Of a DNA stretch of 64,000 nt, positions 1 through 25,847 are shown piece by piece. The notes beneath the pieces are model-generated. The model did not search any database, had not been told where the DNA came from, and saw nothing but the letters and a program-made list of their open reading frames with translations. Origin of the DNA: Erysipelothrix rhusiopathiae (GTDB lineage: Bacteria > Bacillota_I > Bacilli_A > Erysipelotrichales > Erysipelotrichaceae); assembly GCF_900637845.1 (NCBI RefSeq), contig NZ_LR134439.1, forward strand, positions 744,001 through 808,000. Reading direction: 5' to 3'. A program made the translations under genes and the position numbers. Within the stretch, counting starts at the first letter, position 1. Every line of letters starts with the position of its first letter.

Positions 1-161
1 AGTGATTCTTGTTCTAATTCTGGGTGTTTTTCAAGTGCTGTATTTAAATTAGTGATATATGTTTGATGATGCTTTGTGTAATGAATTTCCATTGTTTTGG
101 CATCAATTTGTGGTTCTAATGCATTAAAGTCATATGAAAGTTCAGGTAATTTATAAGTCAT
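1..161 (-). CDS. sodA: Superoxide dismutase (Fe/Mn family), N-terminal part only
   Basis: The gene runs off the left edge of the window; only the first 53 codons are present. The translated start reads [17 protein letters not shown] and continues with [15 protein letters not shown], the conserved N-terminal alpha-hairpin of Fe/Mn superoxide dismutases, including the first metal-ligand histidine in the HYTKHH stretch. The enzyme converts superoxide to hydrogen peroxide and oxygen in the cytoplasm. The metal cannot be decided because the discriminating residues lie outside the window. A strong AGGAGG site lies 7 bases before the ATG and can be masked by an upstream inverted repeat (separate entry). 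It lies downstream of the M32 peptidase gene on the same strand with a 57-base gap. Confidence 0.93.
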   Translation of the reverse strand, partial: MTYKLPELSYDFNALEPQIDAKTMEIHYTKHHQTYITNLNTALEKHPELEQES

Positions 162-165
162 CGTA

Positions 166-210
166 AGTCCTCCTCTATTTATAGTTAAATTGTAACAAAG
201 ATGGAGGACT
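166..210 (-). promoter_or_regulatory. Inverted repeat that can sequester the sodA ribosome binding site
   Basis: On the minus strand, AGTCCTCC (210 to 203) is the exact complement of GGAGGACT (173 to 166), which contains the sodA Shine-Dalgarno sequence. A 29-base AT-rich loop separates the arms. In an mRNA starting upstream, the 8-bp stem would hide the ribosome binding site. Whether the native transcript includes the upstream arm is not known. Confidence 0.45.
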
Positions 211-218
211 GGGTCTAA

Positions 219-1688
219 CTAAATGCCTAGAAGTGTCGAATACTTTTCGATAAGATAATCAATGTAGTAGTTTGGATTAAATGACTCATTGGTAACTTTT
301 TCAATCATTGTTTGTGTATCGTACATCCCACCGAATTGATGAATGTTCTCACGCAACCACTTAAATACAATATCCATTTGACCGTTTAAGAGAGCTTCAT
401 TAAGATTGATATCCTCTTCCATTTTTTTCATGAACTGAGCTGCATAAGCTGTACCCACCGCATATGTTGGGAAATATCCAAATGAAGCATCGCTCCAATG
501 TACATCCTGGAGAATTCCATCGCTTGGGTTTTCCGGTGTAATTCCAAGTAATTGTGTCATTTGATCTGCGAAGAAATGATCAAGACCTTCCGCGCTATGA
601 TTGTTATTAAAAATTTCTTTCTCTGTATTATATCGAACCATAATATGTAGTGGATATGTAAGTTCATCTGCCTCTACACGAATATACCCTTTTTCTACGT
701 AATTAATACCCTTAATAAATGCATCGAGATCAACATCTTTTAAAACATGAGGGATAATTGCTTGTAGTTTTGGATATAGCGGTGTCCAAAATGATTCACT
801 TCTACCAATCATATTTTCCATTAATCGTGATTGAGACTCATGTAGACTCATGCTCATGCTATCAGCAATTGGATAACCTTCGAAGTCAATACTTACTTGG
901 TGGTTGTACATTGAATGTCCAATTTCGTGAATGATTGAGAAAATATTAGAAGTGAAGTCATTTTCGTAATAATGTGTCGTGATACGTGAATCATTAATTG
1001 AGAATGTGCTACTGAATGGGTGGGCCGCATGTCCCATGTATCCAAATGATGCATCATAACCCATATGTCCCTTAATTAAATCTGAGATTAAATCCTGCTC
1101 GTGTTCTGTAACTGGTGCGCTTAGAAATGCTGGTTTAGGTCCTTGTGCTTCAATCACCTTATCAATAAATGGAACAAGTTTTTGTTCAAGGGTGGTGAAA
1201 AAACCTTCAACATGAGATTCGCGTAATCCTTCTTCGTAATCATCAAGACATGATTCATAAATACTTAAATCTGAATTGCGATGCTTGATTGCGTTTATTT
1301 GACCCGAAATCAAGGCGTCAAGATTCTTTTTGAAAAGATCATAATCACCTTTTTCGCGTGCGTCTTCCCAAGATTGTTGGGAGTCGTATTTTAATTTGTC
1401 AAATGCAATATATTCATCAGACGGAATATTTTTAATTTTATTAAGTTGTCGAAGTTGTGTTTTAGCACTTTCTGCGATAATGGGATTTTCGTTATTTTGA
1501 CTTTCTTCCAATATTTGGTATGTTTTTGGATCAGTCAGTAGTGCAAAATATTCACCCGAAAGAATAGACAGTGCTTTATTTCGGAAAGCTGCTCCATTTC
1601 GTGGTGCGATTGTTAGTGCGTCAAAACTCATTGTTGTAATTGCAAGATTCAAGCTATTTAATTTATCCAGTAAATCTTCGTATGTCAT
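219..1688 (-). CDS. M32 family metallocarboxypeptidase (thermostable carboxypeptidase type)
   Basis: A 489-residue protein, the usual size for the M32 (Taq carboxypeptidase) family, which removes C-terminal residues from peptides in the cytoplasm using one metal ion. The zinc motif HEIGH lies at about residue 254. The family-specific HPFSSTFS and HESQSRLMEN segments lie before and after it; the second supplies the third metal ligand. No signal peptide is present. The start is fixed by an AGGAGGTCA site 7 bases upstream. The gene is followed on the same strand by sodA, which could be partly read from the same transcript. The substrate range cannot be told from sequence; peptide turnover is the likely role. 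Confidence 0.93.
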   Translation of the reverse strand: MTYEDLLDKLNSLNLAITTMSFDALTIAPRNGAAFRNKALSILSGEYFALLTDPKTYQILEESQNNENPIIAESAKTQLRQLNKIKNIPSDEYIAFDKLKYDSQQSWEDAREKGDYDLFKKNLDALISGQINAIKHRNSDLSIYESCLDDYEEGLRESHVEGFFTTLEQKLVPFIDKVIEAQGPKPAFLSAPVTEHEQDLISDLIKGHMGYDASFGYMGHAAHPFSSTFSINDSRITTHYYENDFTSNIFSIIHEIGHSMYNHQVSIDFEGYPIADSMSMSLHESQSRLMENMIGRSESFWTPLYPKLQAIIPHVLKDVDLDAFIKGINYVEKGYIRVEADELTYPLHIMVRYNTEKEIFNNNHSAEGLDHFFADQMTQLLGITPENPSDGILQDVHWSDASFGYFPTYAVGTAYAAQFMKKMEEDINLNEALLNGQMDIVFKWLRENIHQFGGMYDTQTMIEKVTNESFNPNYYIDYLIEKYSTLLGI

Positions 1689-1824
1689 ATATTGACCTCC
1701 TAATTATTCCTTATATTGTAACGCAAGCAGTCGCAAAATGAAATAAATAACAGACCTTGCATCCATTTCTGTTTTTTTATGATGAAAGTCATGTATAATA
1801 AATCTATATATGGGAGGGTTCATT

Positions 1825-2313
1825 ATGTATGATAAATGTGTGGCATTGTTAAAGAGTCGTGGAGTAGAAATATCCGATATTATAGAGTGTGTTGTTTTTC
1901 TTCAAAAAGACTATGTTGAAGATATCGATTCGATTGATATAAAACCAATCGTTAACAGTGTATTGAATAAGCGTGAAGTCCAACATGCGTTGATTACCGG
2001 AATTAACATTGACATCTCTGTTGAAAATAATAATTTTGGTGGTAATTTTATCGAAGATATTATTCATCGAGATGAAGGACTCTATGGAATTGATGAGGTT
2101 CTTGCTTACGGGATTTGTAACCTCTATGGTTCAATTGCGCTCACAAATTATGGCTATATTGACAAAGTTAAGCCAGGCATAATCGGAACTTTGAACGAAC
2201 ATAACAATGGAACTTGCAATACATTCCTCGATGATATTGTTGGAGCAATTGCAGCTTCTGCAGCAAGTAAACTCGCTCACAGTCAACATCAAGAAAGAAA
2301 CATTAATAAATAA
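1825..2313 (+). CDS. Phosphatidylglycerophosphatase A-like protein (YutG type)
   Basis: A 162-residue soluble protein closely resembling Bacillus YutG: the segments KREVQHALITGI, DEGLYGIDEVLAYGICNLYGSIALTNYGYIDK (split here by function, not copied in full from a database) and LDDIVGAIAASAASKLAH line up with the family. YutG-type proteins belong to the PgpA family, whose members dephosphorylate phosphatidylglycerophosphate to phosphatidylglycerol. An upstream in-frame ATG at 1810 exists, but it lies within the ribosome binding site (GGGAGGG) of the ATG at 1825, so the later start is chosen. A TATAAT box lies at 1794-1799. The role in phospholipid synthesis is inferred from family membership. 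Confidence 0.82.
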   Translation: MYDKCVALLKSRGVEISDIIECVVFLQKDYVEDIDSIDIKPIVNSVLNKREVQHALITGINIDISVENNNFGGNFIEDIIHRDEGLYGIDEVLAYGICNLYGSIALTNYGYIDKVKPGIIGTLNEHNNGTCNTFLDDIVGAIAASAASKLAHSQHQERNINK

Positions 2314-2352
2314 CAATTATTTGTATTAAATAGGGAAGTGGAGGTGTTATCT

Positions 2353-3042
2353 ATGTATTCTTCAAAAGACGTGGCTCTAACAGTGGAGAAACTCTTAAAG
2401 CGTTTAGAAGTGGAAAAAGATGGTTTGGTGCTCGTACATGAAAGCGATGGATTTGATCCGTTCTATTCTAAAATTATACTGGATGGGATCCAAAGTCATA
2501 TGAAAGATGGAACTGTTTGCGTTTTTGGAGATTGTGAGTTTAATTCGGATGTACTTGTTAAGGACATGGTTCCGTATATTTCAAATCAAGAACGTCTTGT
2601 GTTATCCAGCGGAAAAATGATGCAACTTATGACTCTTCAACAAGAATGCATTTATGTGACACACCCAAGTTTAATGATTGCAACAGCGGGTAAATTTAGT
2701 AGATACTTTGGAAGGCCTACGGAAATGGATTTCCCTTATGGGGCACATTCCGTATTTACTGATTTTTATGATTTGAGTGCTACGCTTATTTTGGTGGGTG
2801 ATGTGTTGGAGTTGTTCGAAGCGAAGTTTGCTTATGCAACGCTTGATCACCATGTAATAAGAAAGACGGCCTGTTTAAAAGATAAATCGGTAATGACCTA
2901 TCTAGATATTGTGCCAAATTATACGCGGATTCATGATTTAGTATTTAATTCCAAACTGCTTCTTTATGAGCAATTAGATGGACAATATATATACGGCGTT
3001 AAATATCGTGATTTTATTGATTATTTAAAAGAGGTGCTTTAA
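2353..3042 (+). CDS. AAC(3)-like (aminoglycoside 3-N-acetyltransferase fold) protein
   Basis: A 229-residue protein that follows the outline of the AAC(3)/YokD family: an early strand-helix region LVLVHESDGFD, then THPSLMIATAGKFSRYFGRP, FPYGAHSVFTDFYDL and ATLILVGDVLE. The catalytic histidine region of true AAC(3) enzymes (HPT-S-AA-G) is matched only loosely, as is the FP-G-S segment. The protein is shorter than the usual 260-290 residues. It may be a diverged acyltransferase or an inactive relative rather than a resistance enzyme. The ATG at 2353 is preferred over GTG 2338 because GGAGGTG lies 7 bases upstream. It follows the pgpA-like gene by 39 bases and ends in a hairpin terminator. Confidence 0.55.
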   Translation: MYSSKDVALTVEKLLKRLEVEKDGLVLVHESDGFDPFYSKIILDGIQSHMKDGTVCVFGDCEFNSDVLVKDMVPYISNQERLVLSSGKMMQLMTLQQECIYVTHPSLMIATAGKFSRYFGRPTEMDFPYGAHSVFTDFYDLSATLILVGDVLELFEAKFAYATLDHHVIRKTACLKDKSVMTYLDIVPNYTRIHDLVFNSKLLLYEQLDGQYIYGVKYRDFIDYLKEVL

Positions 3043-3055
3043 ACCTCTTTTTATT
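3028..3055 (+). terminator. Intrinsic terminator after the AAC(3)-like gene
   Basis: AAAGAGGT (3028-3035) pairs with ACCTCTTT (3043-3050), followed by a T-rich tail. The stop codon lies in the loop. Confidence 0.7.
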
Positions 3056-3125
3056 TTTTATACAATAGATATAATTAGAGGAGATCGTTACTCACGTAAG
3101 GTTTATATGTATTGAGGTGATAAAA

Positions 3126-3677
3126 ATGAAAACAAAAAAAATACTAACAATTTCAACATATGTGTTACTTTTTGGAGTTTTGGAATGCATCACAGTCACT
3201 TTTGACATTTTGAGGTTGCCACAAGGTGGTTCCGTATCTTCGAGTATTTTGGTCTTAATTGTGGCAAGTTATCATTTAGGGTTGAAGAATTCAATATGTG
3301 TCGTAAGCCTGTCATTTCTTGTGAAGTGCATGATTCAGCCACCGATTGCAATTCACTGGTTTCAATTTTTCTTGGATTATATTTTTGCTTATTCGGTTTA
3401 TGCAATCGTAGGATTGATTCCTAATCTAAAAGTATATGATTTATCCCTGCCAATAGGAGTTGTTGTATCGAATCTATTAAGGTTCATCTTGCATACATTA
3501 TCTGGCTTGCTATTCTATGCGGGATTTTATCGTGGTAATGTTTTGTTAGGTGTTGTTTCATATAATGCAACATACATGATTCCCACTACAATTATATCTT
3601 TTGCTCTGATTTTAGCACTCATGCCTAAATTAGAACCTTTATTAATGCTTAGAACTGGAATTAAGAATAGAAATTAG
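3126..3677 (+). CDS. thiT: Thiamine transporter ThiT, ECF S-component
   Basis: A 183-residue, very hydrophobic protein with about six membrane segments. The signature LPQGGSVSSSILVL near residue 33 and the HWFQFFLDYIFAYSVYAIVGL stretch (given in part) are typical of ThiT/YuaJ, the substrate-binding membrane subunit of energy-coupling factor thiamine importers; the FFLDY region supplies thiamine-contacting aromatic residues. It needs the shared EcfA/EcfA'/EcfT module, which is not in this window. ATG 3126 is used because GAGGTGA lies 5 bases upstream; a GTG at 3117 is within that site. The 83-base upstream gap is too short for a TPP riboswitch, which often controls this gene. Confidence 0.9.
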   Translation: MKTKKILTISTYVLLFGVLECITVTFDILRLPQGGSVSSSILVLIVASYHLGLKNSICVVSLSFLVKCMIQPPIAIHWFQFFLDYIFAYSVYAIVGLIPNLKVYDLSLPIGVVVSNLLRFILHTLSGLLFYAGFYRGNVLLGVVSYNATYMIPTTIISFALILALMPKLEPLLMLRTGIKNRN

Positions 3678-3718
3678 ACATTTATTGTGTATAATGTTAA
3701 AGGATGGGAAGTGTTGTT

Positions 3719-4252
3719 ATGTTACCAAAAGTTGGAGAAGTAATATATATACAAAGTTATAAACATGATGGATCGCTTCATCGGACTTGGTCTAGTGGGA
3801 CAGTCCTCGATGTTGATGATGAGAAAATCGTTTTAATAACATATAAAACTTGGGTCGTTGAATCAGATGGTAGACGATGGTTCACACGTGAACCGGCAAT
3901 TTGTTTTTACTACTTAAATCGTTGGTACAATGTTATCTCGATGATACGTAATAAGGGAGTCTATTATTATTGTAATCTCGCTTCGCCGAGTGTATTCGAT
4001 GAAGAAGGTCTTAAAAACATAGATTATGATCTTGATGTTAAAGTGTTTCCAGATGGGAAGTATATTGTTCTTGATGAAGATGAATTTGATGATCATCAAA
4101 TTTCGATGAATTATTCGAAAGAAATTATCGATATAGTCGTCGAAGAGAAAGATCGATTAGTAGAACAAGTTAAGAGTAAAAGTTATCCATTTATCGAAGA
4201 AGAAATTTACAGATATTTCGATAAATATTTAACGGTAAAAGAATTTAAATAA
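3719..4252 (+). CDS. DUF402 nucleoside tri/diphosphatase family protein (YgaC type)
   Basis: A 177-residue protein matching the YgaC/DUF402 family: the start PKVGEVIYIQSYKHDGSLHRTW is followed by REPAICFYYLNRWYNVI and LASPSVFDEEGLKNIDYDLDV (segments shown separately). Acidic clusters at the end of the barrel, including the DYDLDVKVF and LDEDEFDDH regions, are the metal-binding positions described for characterised members that hydrolyse nucleoside tri- and diphosphates. ATG 3719 matches the family N-terminus; an in-frame ATG at 3704 is 15 bases upstream. A TATAAT box is at 3690-3695. No clear terminator separates it from the rRNA promoter that follows. Confidence 0.85.
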   Translation: MLPKVGEVIYIQSYKHDGSLHRTWSSGTVLDVDDEKIVLITYKTWVVESDGRRWFTREPAICFYYLNRWYNVISMIRNKGVYYYCNLASPSVFDEEGLKNIDYDLDVKVFPDGKYIVLDEDEFDDHQISMNYSKEIIDIVVEEKDRLVEQVKSKSYPFIEEEIYRYFDKYLTVKEFK

Positions 4253-4267
4253 AAAGCCCGAAAACAT

Positions 4268-4296
4268 TTGACAAAACTCTATATGTGGGATATTAT
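4268..4296 (+). promoter_or_regulatory. rRNA operon 1 promoter
   Basis: TTGACA (4268-4273), 17-base spacer, TATTAT (4291-4296). Unlike the other three operons the -35 box is a perfect consensus and the upstream DNA is unrelated; identity with the other copies begins at the -10 box. Transcription should begin near 4303. Confidence 0.88.
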
Positions 4297-4423
4297 ATAC
4301 AAGCGCTAAGGGAAACCGAGTGCAGAAAATGGTCTTTGAAAACTAAACAGGAAACGTCAATTTCAAAAAGAAATACGGATAAATTAATAAACAAAACTCG
4401 TCAGAGTTAAAAAGAGAAAGAAT
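4297..4423 (+). ncRNA. rRNA operon 1 leader with boxA-like and 16S processing arm
   Basis: The leader contains GGTCTTTGAAAACTAAACAG, a boxA-like antitermination region. AAAACTAAACAGGAAAC (4339-4355) is perfectly complementary to 6002-6018 in the 16S-23S spacer, forming the RNase III stem that brackets the 16S precursor. The same leader precedes the other three operons; copy 4 carries one extra A in the A-run near 20666. Confidence 0.8.
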
Positions 4424-5964
<1,541 letters not shown>

Positions 5965-6270
5965 AAGGAGTAATTAGAAAGACGTGAAGTTGACACCTAA
6001 AGTTTCCTGTTTAGTTTTGAGAGTCCGTTGGAATCTCAAGAAAAATGATCTTTGAAAACTGAATAACAGAAAAGAAAAAGAGATAGACAAAGAAATAAAT
6101 GTTATCAACATGATCTTTTCGAATAGTTGTATAAAACTAGATTTACATCAAGTTAAACAAAAACAGTAACTTAAGCAATTAAGTAAGCAATCAAAGCAAA
6201 CACACAGCTTATCAAGCGATAAGCGTTAAAAAAAACCTGATTTTAAGAATTAGGGCGCGAAATTACATGT
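5965..6270 (+). ncRNA. 16S-23S spacer 1, no tRNA, with processing arms
   Basis: This 306-base spacer contains no tRNA. It holds the 3' arm of the 16S stem (6002-6018), then a second boxA-like TGATCTTTGAAAACTGAATA whose AAAACTGAATAACAGAAA (6055-6072) is perfectly complementary to 9199-9216 beyond the 23S gene, giving the 23S processing stem. The same arrangement recurs at 11398-11703, 16830-17135 and 22264-22569. Confidence 0.85.
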
Positions 6271-9166
<2,896 letters not shown>

Positions 9167-9244
9167 ACAAAAGATACAACGATTCGAAAAAGATCAAATT
9201 TCTGTTATTCAGTTTTGAGAGTTCATCTCTCTAATGCACTACGA

Positions 9245-9357
9245 TCTGGTGATTTTAGCGAAGTGGTCACACCTGTTCCCATCTCGAACACAGAAGTTAA
9301 GCACTTTAGCGGCGACAATATCTAGCCACGCGCTAGTGAAGATAGTTCATCGCCAGG
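9245..9357 (+). rRNA. rrf: 5S ribosomal RNA, copy 1
   Basis: TCTGGTGATTTTAGCGAAG to ATCGCCAGG, with the conserved CACACCTGTTCCCATCTCGAAC and GAAGTTAAGC core; the two ends (CTGGTGA, TCGCCAG) pair. About 113 bases, 78 bases after the 23S gene. Confidence 0.95.
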
Positions 9358-9363
9358 TAATTT

Positions 9364-9390
9364 GACACTCTATTTAGAGTGTCTTTTTTT
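9364..9390 (+). terminator. rRNA operon 1 terminator
   Basis: GACACTC, loop TATTTA, GAGTGTC (9364-9383) followed by seven T. The same hairpin ends all four operons. Confidence 0.93.
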
Positions 9391-9700
9391 ATGTTCTCAA
9401 AGAAGCGCTTATACTGACCATCACGGTATAAAATGATGAAACACGATGTCGATCTAAAAAATCATAGAATAAAGTGGTAAGTCTAAATAGGTGCTGCATT
9501 GTGAGCTGGATCGGTATCAAGCTTATAAAACGCCAACTTTTGTGAGCGAAAAGGGAAAAAGAAACAAAAAACCATCCAAAAACCGCCTATAAAAAAGACA
9601 AAAAAAACAGGTAAAACAGGCATATATGAACCATGAAAATCACGAATGAACTGAAAAGACCTAAAAAAAGAAGAAATGTCAAAATAAAGTGAAAATAGTG
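9391..9700 (+). other. Inter-operon spacer 1-2, A-tract rich
   Basis: About 310 bases without a gene between the terminator of operon 1 and the promoter of operon 2. It is rich in A-tracts, especially in the last 150 bases, consistent with an UP element and DNA curvature that would strengthen the promoter. No tRNA or reading frame of note. The same spacer recurs at 14824-15132 and 20256-20565 with one to three base differences. Confidence 0.7.
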
Positions 9701-9729
9701 TTGACGGTGGCTAAAGAGGGTGGTATTAT
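9701..9729 (+). promoter_or_regulatory. rRNA operon 2 promoter
   Basis: TTGACG (9701-9706), 17-base spacer, TATTAT (9724-9729), preceded by A-tract DNA. Confidence 0.85.
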
Positions 9730-9856
9730 ATACAAGCGCTAAGGGAAACCGAGTGCAGAAAATGGTCTTTGAAAACTAAACAGGAAACGTCAATTTCAAA
9801 AAGAAATACGGATAAATTAATAAACAAAACTCGTCAGAGTTAAAAAGAGAAAGAAT

Positions 9857-11397
<1,541 letters not shown>

Positions 11398-11703
11398 AAG
11401 GAGTAATTAGAAAGACGTGAAGTTGACACCTAAAGTTTCCTGTTTAGTTTTGAGAGTCCGTTGGAATCTCAAGAAAAATGATCTTTGAAAACTGAATAAC
11501 AGAAAAGAAAAAGAGATAGACAAAGAAATAAATGTTATCAACATGATCTTTTCGAATAGTTGTATAAAACTAGATTTACATCAAGTTAAACAAAAACAGT
11601 AACTTAAGCAATTAAGTAAGCAATCAAAGCAAACACACAGCTTATCAAGCGATAAGCGTTAAAAAAAACCTGATTTTAAGAATTAGGGCGCGAAATTACA
11701 TGT

Positions 11704-14599
<2,896 letters not shown>

Positions 14600-14677
14600 A
14601 CAAAAGATACAACGATTCGAAAAAGATCAAATTTCTGTTATTCAGTTTTGAGAGTTCATCTCTCTAATGCACTACGA

Positions 14678-14790
14678 TCTGGTGATTTTAGCGAAGTGGT
14701 CACACCTGTTCCCATCTCGAACACAGAAGTTAAGCACTTTAGCGGCGACAATATCTAGCCACGCGCTAGTGAAGATAGTTCATCGCCAGG
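14678..14790 (+). rRNA. rrf: 5S ribosomal RNA, copy 2
   Basis: Same sequence landmarks as copy 1, followed by the shared terminator. Confidence 0.95.
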
Positions 14791-14796
14791 TAATTT

Positions 14797-14823
14797 GACA
14801 CTCTATTTAGAGTGTCTTTTTTT
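14797..14823 (+). terminator. rRNA operon 2 terminator
   Basis: GACACTC/GAGTGTC hairpin with a T-run, identical to operon 1. Confidence 0.93.
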
Positions 14824-15132
14824 ATGTTTTCAAAGAAGCGCTTATACTGACCATCACGGTATAAAATGATGAAACACGATGTCGATCTAAAAAATCATAG
14901 AATAAAGTGGTAAGTCTAAATAGGTGCTGCATTGTGAGCTGGATCGGTATCAAGCTTATAAAACGCCAACTTTTGTGAGCGAAAAGGGAAAAAGAAACAA
15001 AAAACTATCCAAAAACCGCCTATAAAAAAGACAAAAAAACAGGTAAAACAGGCATATATGAACCATGAAAATCACGAATGAACTGAAAAGACCTAAAAAA
15101 AGAAGAAATGTCAAAATAAAGTGAAAATAGTG
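14824..15132 (+). other. Inter-operon spacer 2-3
   Basis: Copy of spacer 1-2 with two C-to-T changes (ATGTTTTC for ATGTTCTC just after the terminator; ACTATCC for ACCATCC) and seven instead of eight A in one A-run. No gene is seen in it. Confidence 0.75.
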
Positions 15133-15161
15133 TTGACGGTGGCTAAAGAGGGTGGTATTAT
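15133..15161 (+). promoter_or_regulatory. rRNA operon 3 promoter
   Basis: TTGACG (15133-15138), 17-base spacer, TATTAT (15156-15161). Confidence 0.85.
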
Positions 15162-15288
15162 ATACAAGCGCTAAGGGAAACCGAGTGCAGAAAATGGTCT
15201 TTGAAAACTAAACAGGAAACGTCAATTTCAAAAAGAAATACGGATAAATTAATAAACAAAACTCGTCAGAGTTAAAAAGAGAAAGAAT

Positions 15289-16829
<1,541 letters not shown>

Positions 16830-17135
16830 AAGGAGTAATTAGAAAGACGTGAAGTTGACACCTAAAGTTTCCTGTTTAGTTTTGAGAGTCCGTTGGAATC
16901 TCAAGAAAAATGATCTTTGAAAACTGAATAACAGAAAAGAAAAAGAGATAGACAAAGAAATAAATGTTATCAACATGATCTTTTCGAATAGTTGTATAAA
17001 ACTAGATTTACATCAAGTTAAACAAAAACAGTAACTTAAGCAATTAAGTAAGCAATCAAAGCAAACACACAGCTTATCAAGCGATAAGCGTTAAAAAAAA
17101 CCTGATTTTAAGAATTAGGGCGCGAAATTACATGT

Positions 17136-20031
<2,896 letters not shown>

Positions 20032-20109
20032 ACAAAAGATACAACGATTCGAAAAAGATCAAATTTCTGTTATTCAGTTTTGAGAGTTCATCTCTCTAAT
20101 GCACTACGA

Positions 20110-20222
20110 TCTGGTGATTTTAGCGAAGTGGTCACACCTGTTCCCATCTCGAACACAGAAGTTAAGCACTTTAGCGGCGACAATATCTAGCCACGCGCTA
20201 GTGAAGATAGTTCATCGCCAGG
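20110..20222 (+). rRNA. rrf: 5S ribosomal RNA, copy 3
   Basis: Same landmarks as copy 1. Confidence 0.95.
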
Positions 20223-20228
20223 TAATTT

Positions 20229-20255
20229 GACACTCTATTTAGAGTGTCTTTTTTT
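20229..20255 (+). terminator. rRNA operon 3 terminator
   Basis: GACACTC/GAGTGTC hairpin with a T-run. Confidence 0.93.
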
Positions 20256-20565
20256 ATGTTTTCAAAGAAGCGCTTATACTGACCATCACGGTATAAAATG
20301 ATGAAACACGATGTCGATCTAAAAAATCATAGAATAAAGTGGTAAGTCTAAATAGGTGCTGCATTGTGAGCTGGATCGGTATCAAGCTTATAAAACGCCA
20401 ACTTTTGTGAGCGAAAAGGGAAAAAGAAACAAAAAACTATCCAAAAACCGCCTATAAAAAAGACAAAAAAAACAGGTAAAACAGGCATATATGAACCATG
20501 AAAATCACGAATGAACTGAAAAGACCTAAAAAAAGAAGAAATGTCAAAATAAAGTGAAAATAGTG
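20256..20565 (+). other. Inter-operon spacer 3-4
   Basis: Shares both C-to-T changes with spacer 2-3 but has eight A in the variable A-run, as in spacer 1-2. No gene is seen in it. Confidence 0.75.
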
Positions 20566-20594
20566 TTGACGGTGGCTAAAGAGGGTGGTATTAT
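20566..20594 (+). promoter_or_regulatory. rRNA operon 4 promoter
   Basis: TTGACG (20566-20571), 17-base spacer, TATTAT (20589-20594). The leader that follows has one more A than in the other copies. Confidence 0.85.
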
Positions 20595-20722
20595 ATACAA
20601 GCGCTAAGGGAAACCGAGTGCAGAAAATGGTCTTTGAAAACTAAACAGGAAACGTCAATTTCAAAAAAGAAATACGGATAAATTAATAAACAAAACTCGT
20701 CAGAGTTAAAAAGAGAAAGAAT

Positions 20723-22263
<1,541 letters not shown>

Positions 22264-22569
22264 AAGGAGTAATTAGAAAGACGTGAAGTTGACACCTAAA
22301 GTTTCCTGTTTAGTTTTGAGAGTCCGTTGGAATCTCAAGAAAAATGATCTTTGAAAACTGAATAACAGAAAAGAAAAAGAGATAGACAAAGAAATAAATG
22401 TTATCAACATGATCTTTTCGAATAGTTGTATAAAACTAGATTTACATCAAGTTAAACAAAAACAGTAACTTAAGCAATTAAGTAAGCAATCAAAGCAAAC
22501 ACACAGCTTATCAAGCGATAAGCGTTAAAAAAAACCTGATTTTAAGAATTAGGGCGCGAAATTACATGT

Positions 22570-25465
<2,896 letters not shown>

Positions 25466-25543
25466 ACAAAAGATACAACGATTCGAAAAAGATCAAATTT
25501 CTGTTATTCAGTTTTGAGAGTTCATCTCTCTAATGCACTACGA

Positions 25544-25656
25544 TCTGGTGATTTTAGCGAAGTGGTCACACCTGTTCCCATCTCGAACACAGAAGTTAAG
25601 CACTTTAGCGGCGACAATATCTAGCCACGCGCTAGTGAAGATAGTTCATCGCCAGG
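25544..25656 (+). rRNA. rrf: 5S ribosomal RNA, copy 4
   Basis: Same landmarks as copy 1; the last rRNA gene of the array. Confidence 0.95.
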
Positions 25657-25662
25657 TAATTT

Positions 25663-25689
25663 GACACTCTATTTAGAGTGTCTTTTTTT
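25663..25689 (+). terminator. rRNA operon 4 terminator
   Basis: GACACTC/GAGTGTC hairpin with a T-run. The similarity between copies ends just beyond the T-run, where unrelated AT-rich DNA starts. Confidence 0.93.
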
Positions 25690-25847
25690 ATATATATTTT
25701 TTTCCTAAATTTAATTATATAGTTTTATATTTGATTTTTAATATCAAATAAATGTGAAGTAGTTGAAAAGATAGTGAAGTTTATTCAATCGCTTTAAAAT
25801 CACTTATAAAAGCGTAAAATTGATTAAGTGATATAAAGGAGAATAAA

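Noticed and set aside
3043-3125. TPP riboswitch ahead of thiT
   Set aside because: The gap is only 83 bases, part of which is the upstream terminator, and no CTGAGA or thi-box core is present.
5965-6270. tRNA-Ile or tRNA-Ala in the 16S-23S spacers
   Set aside because: No cloverleaf, TTCGA loop or CCA-type acceptor stem is seen in any of the four spacers.
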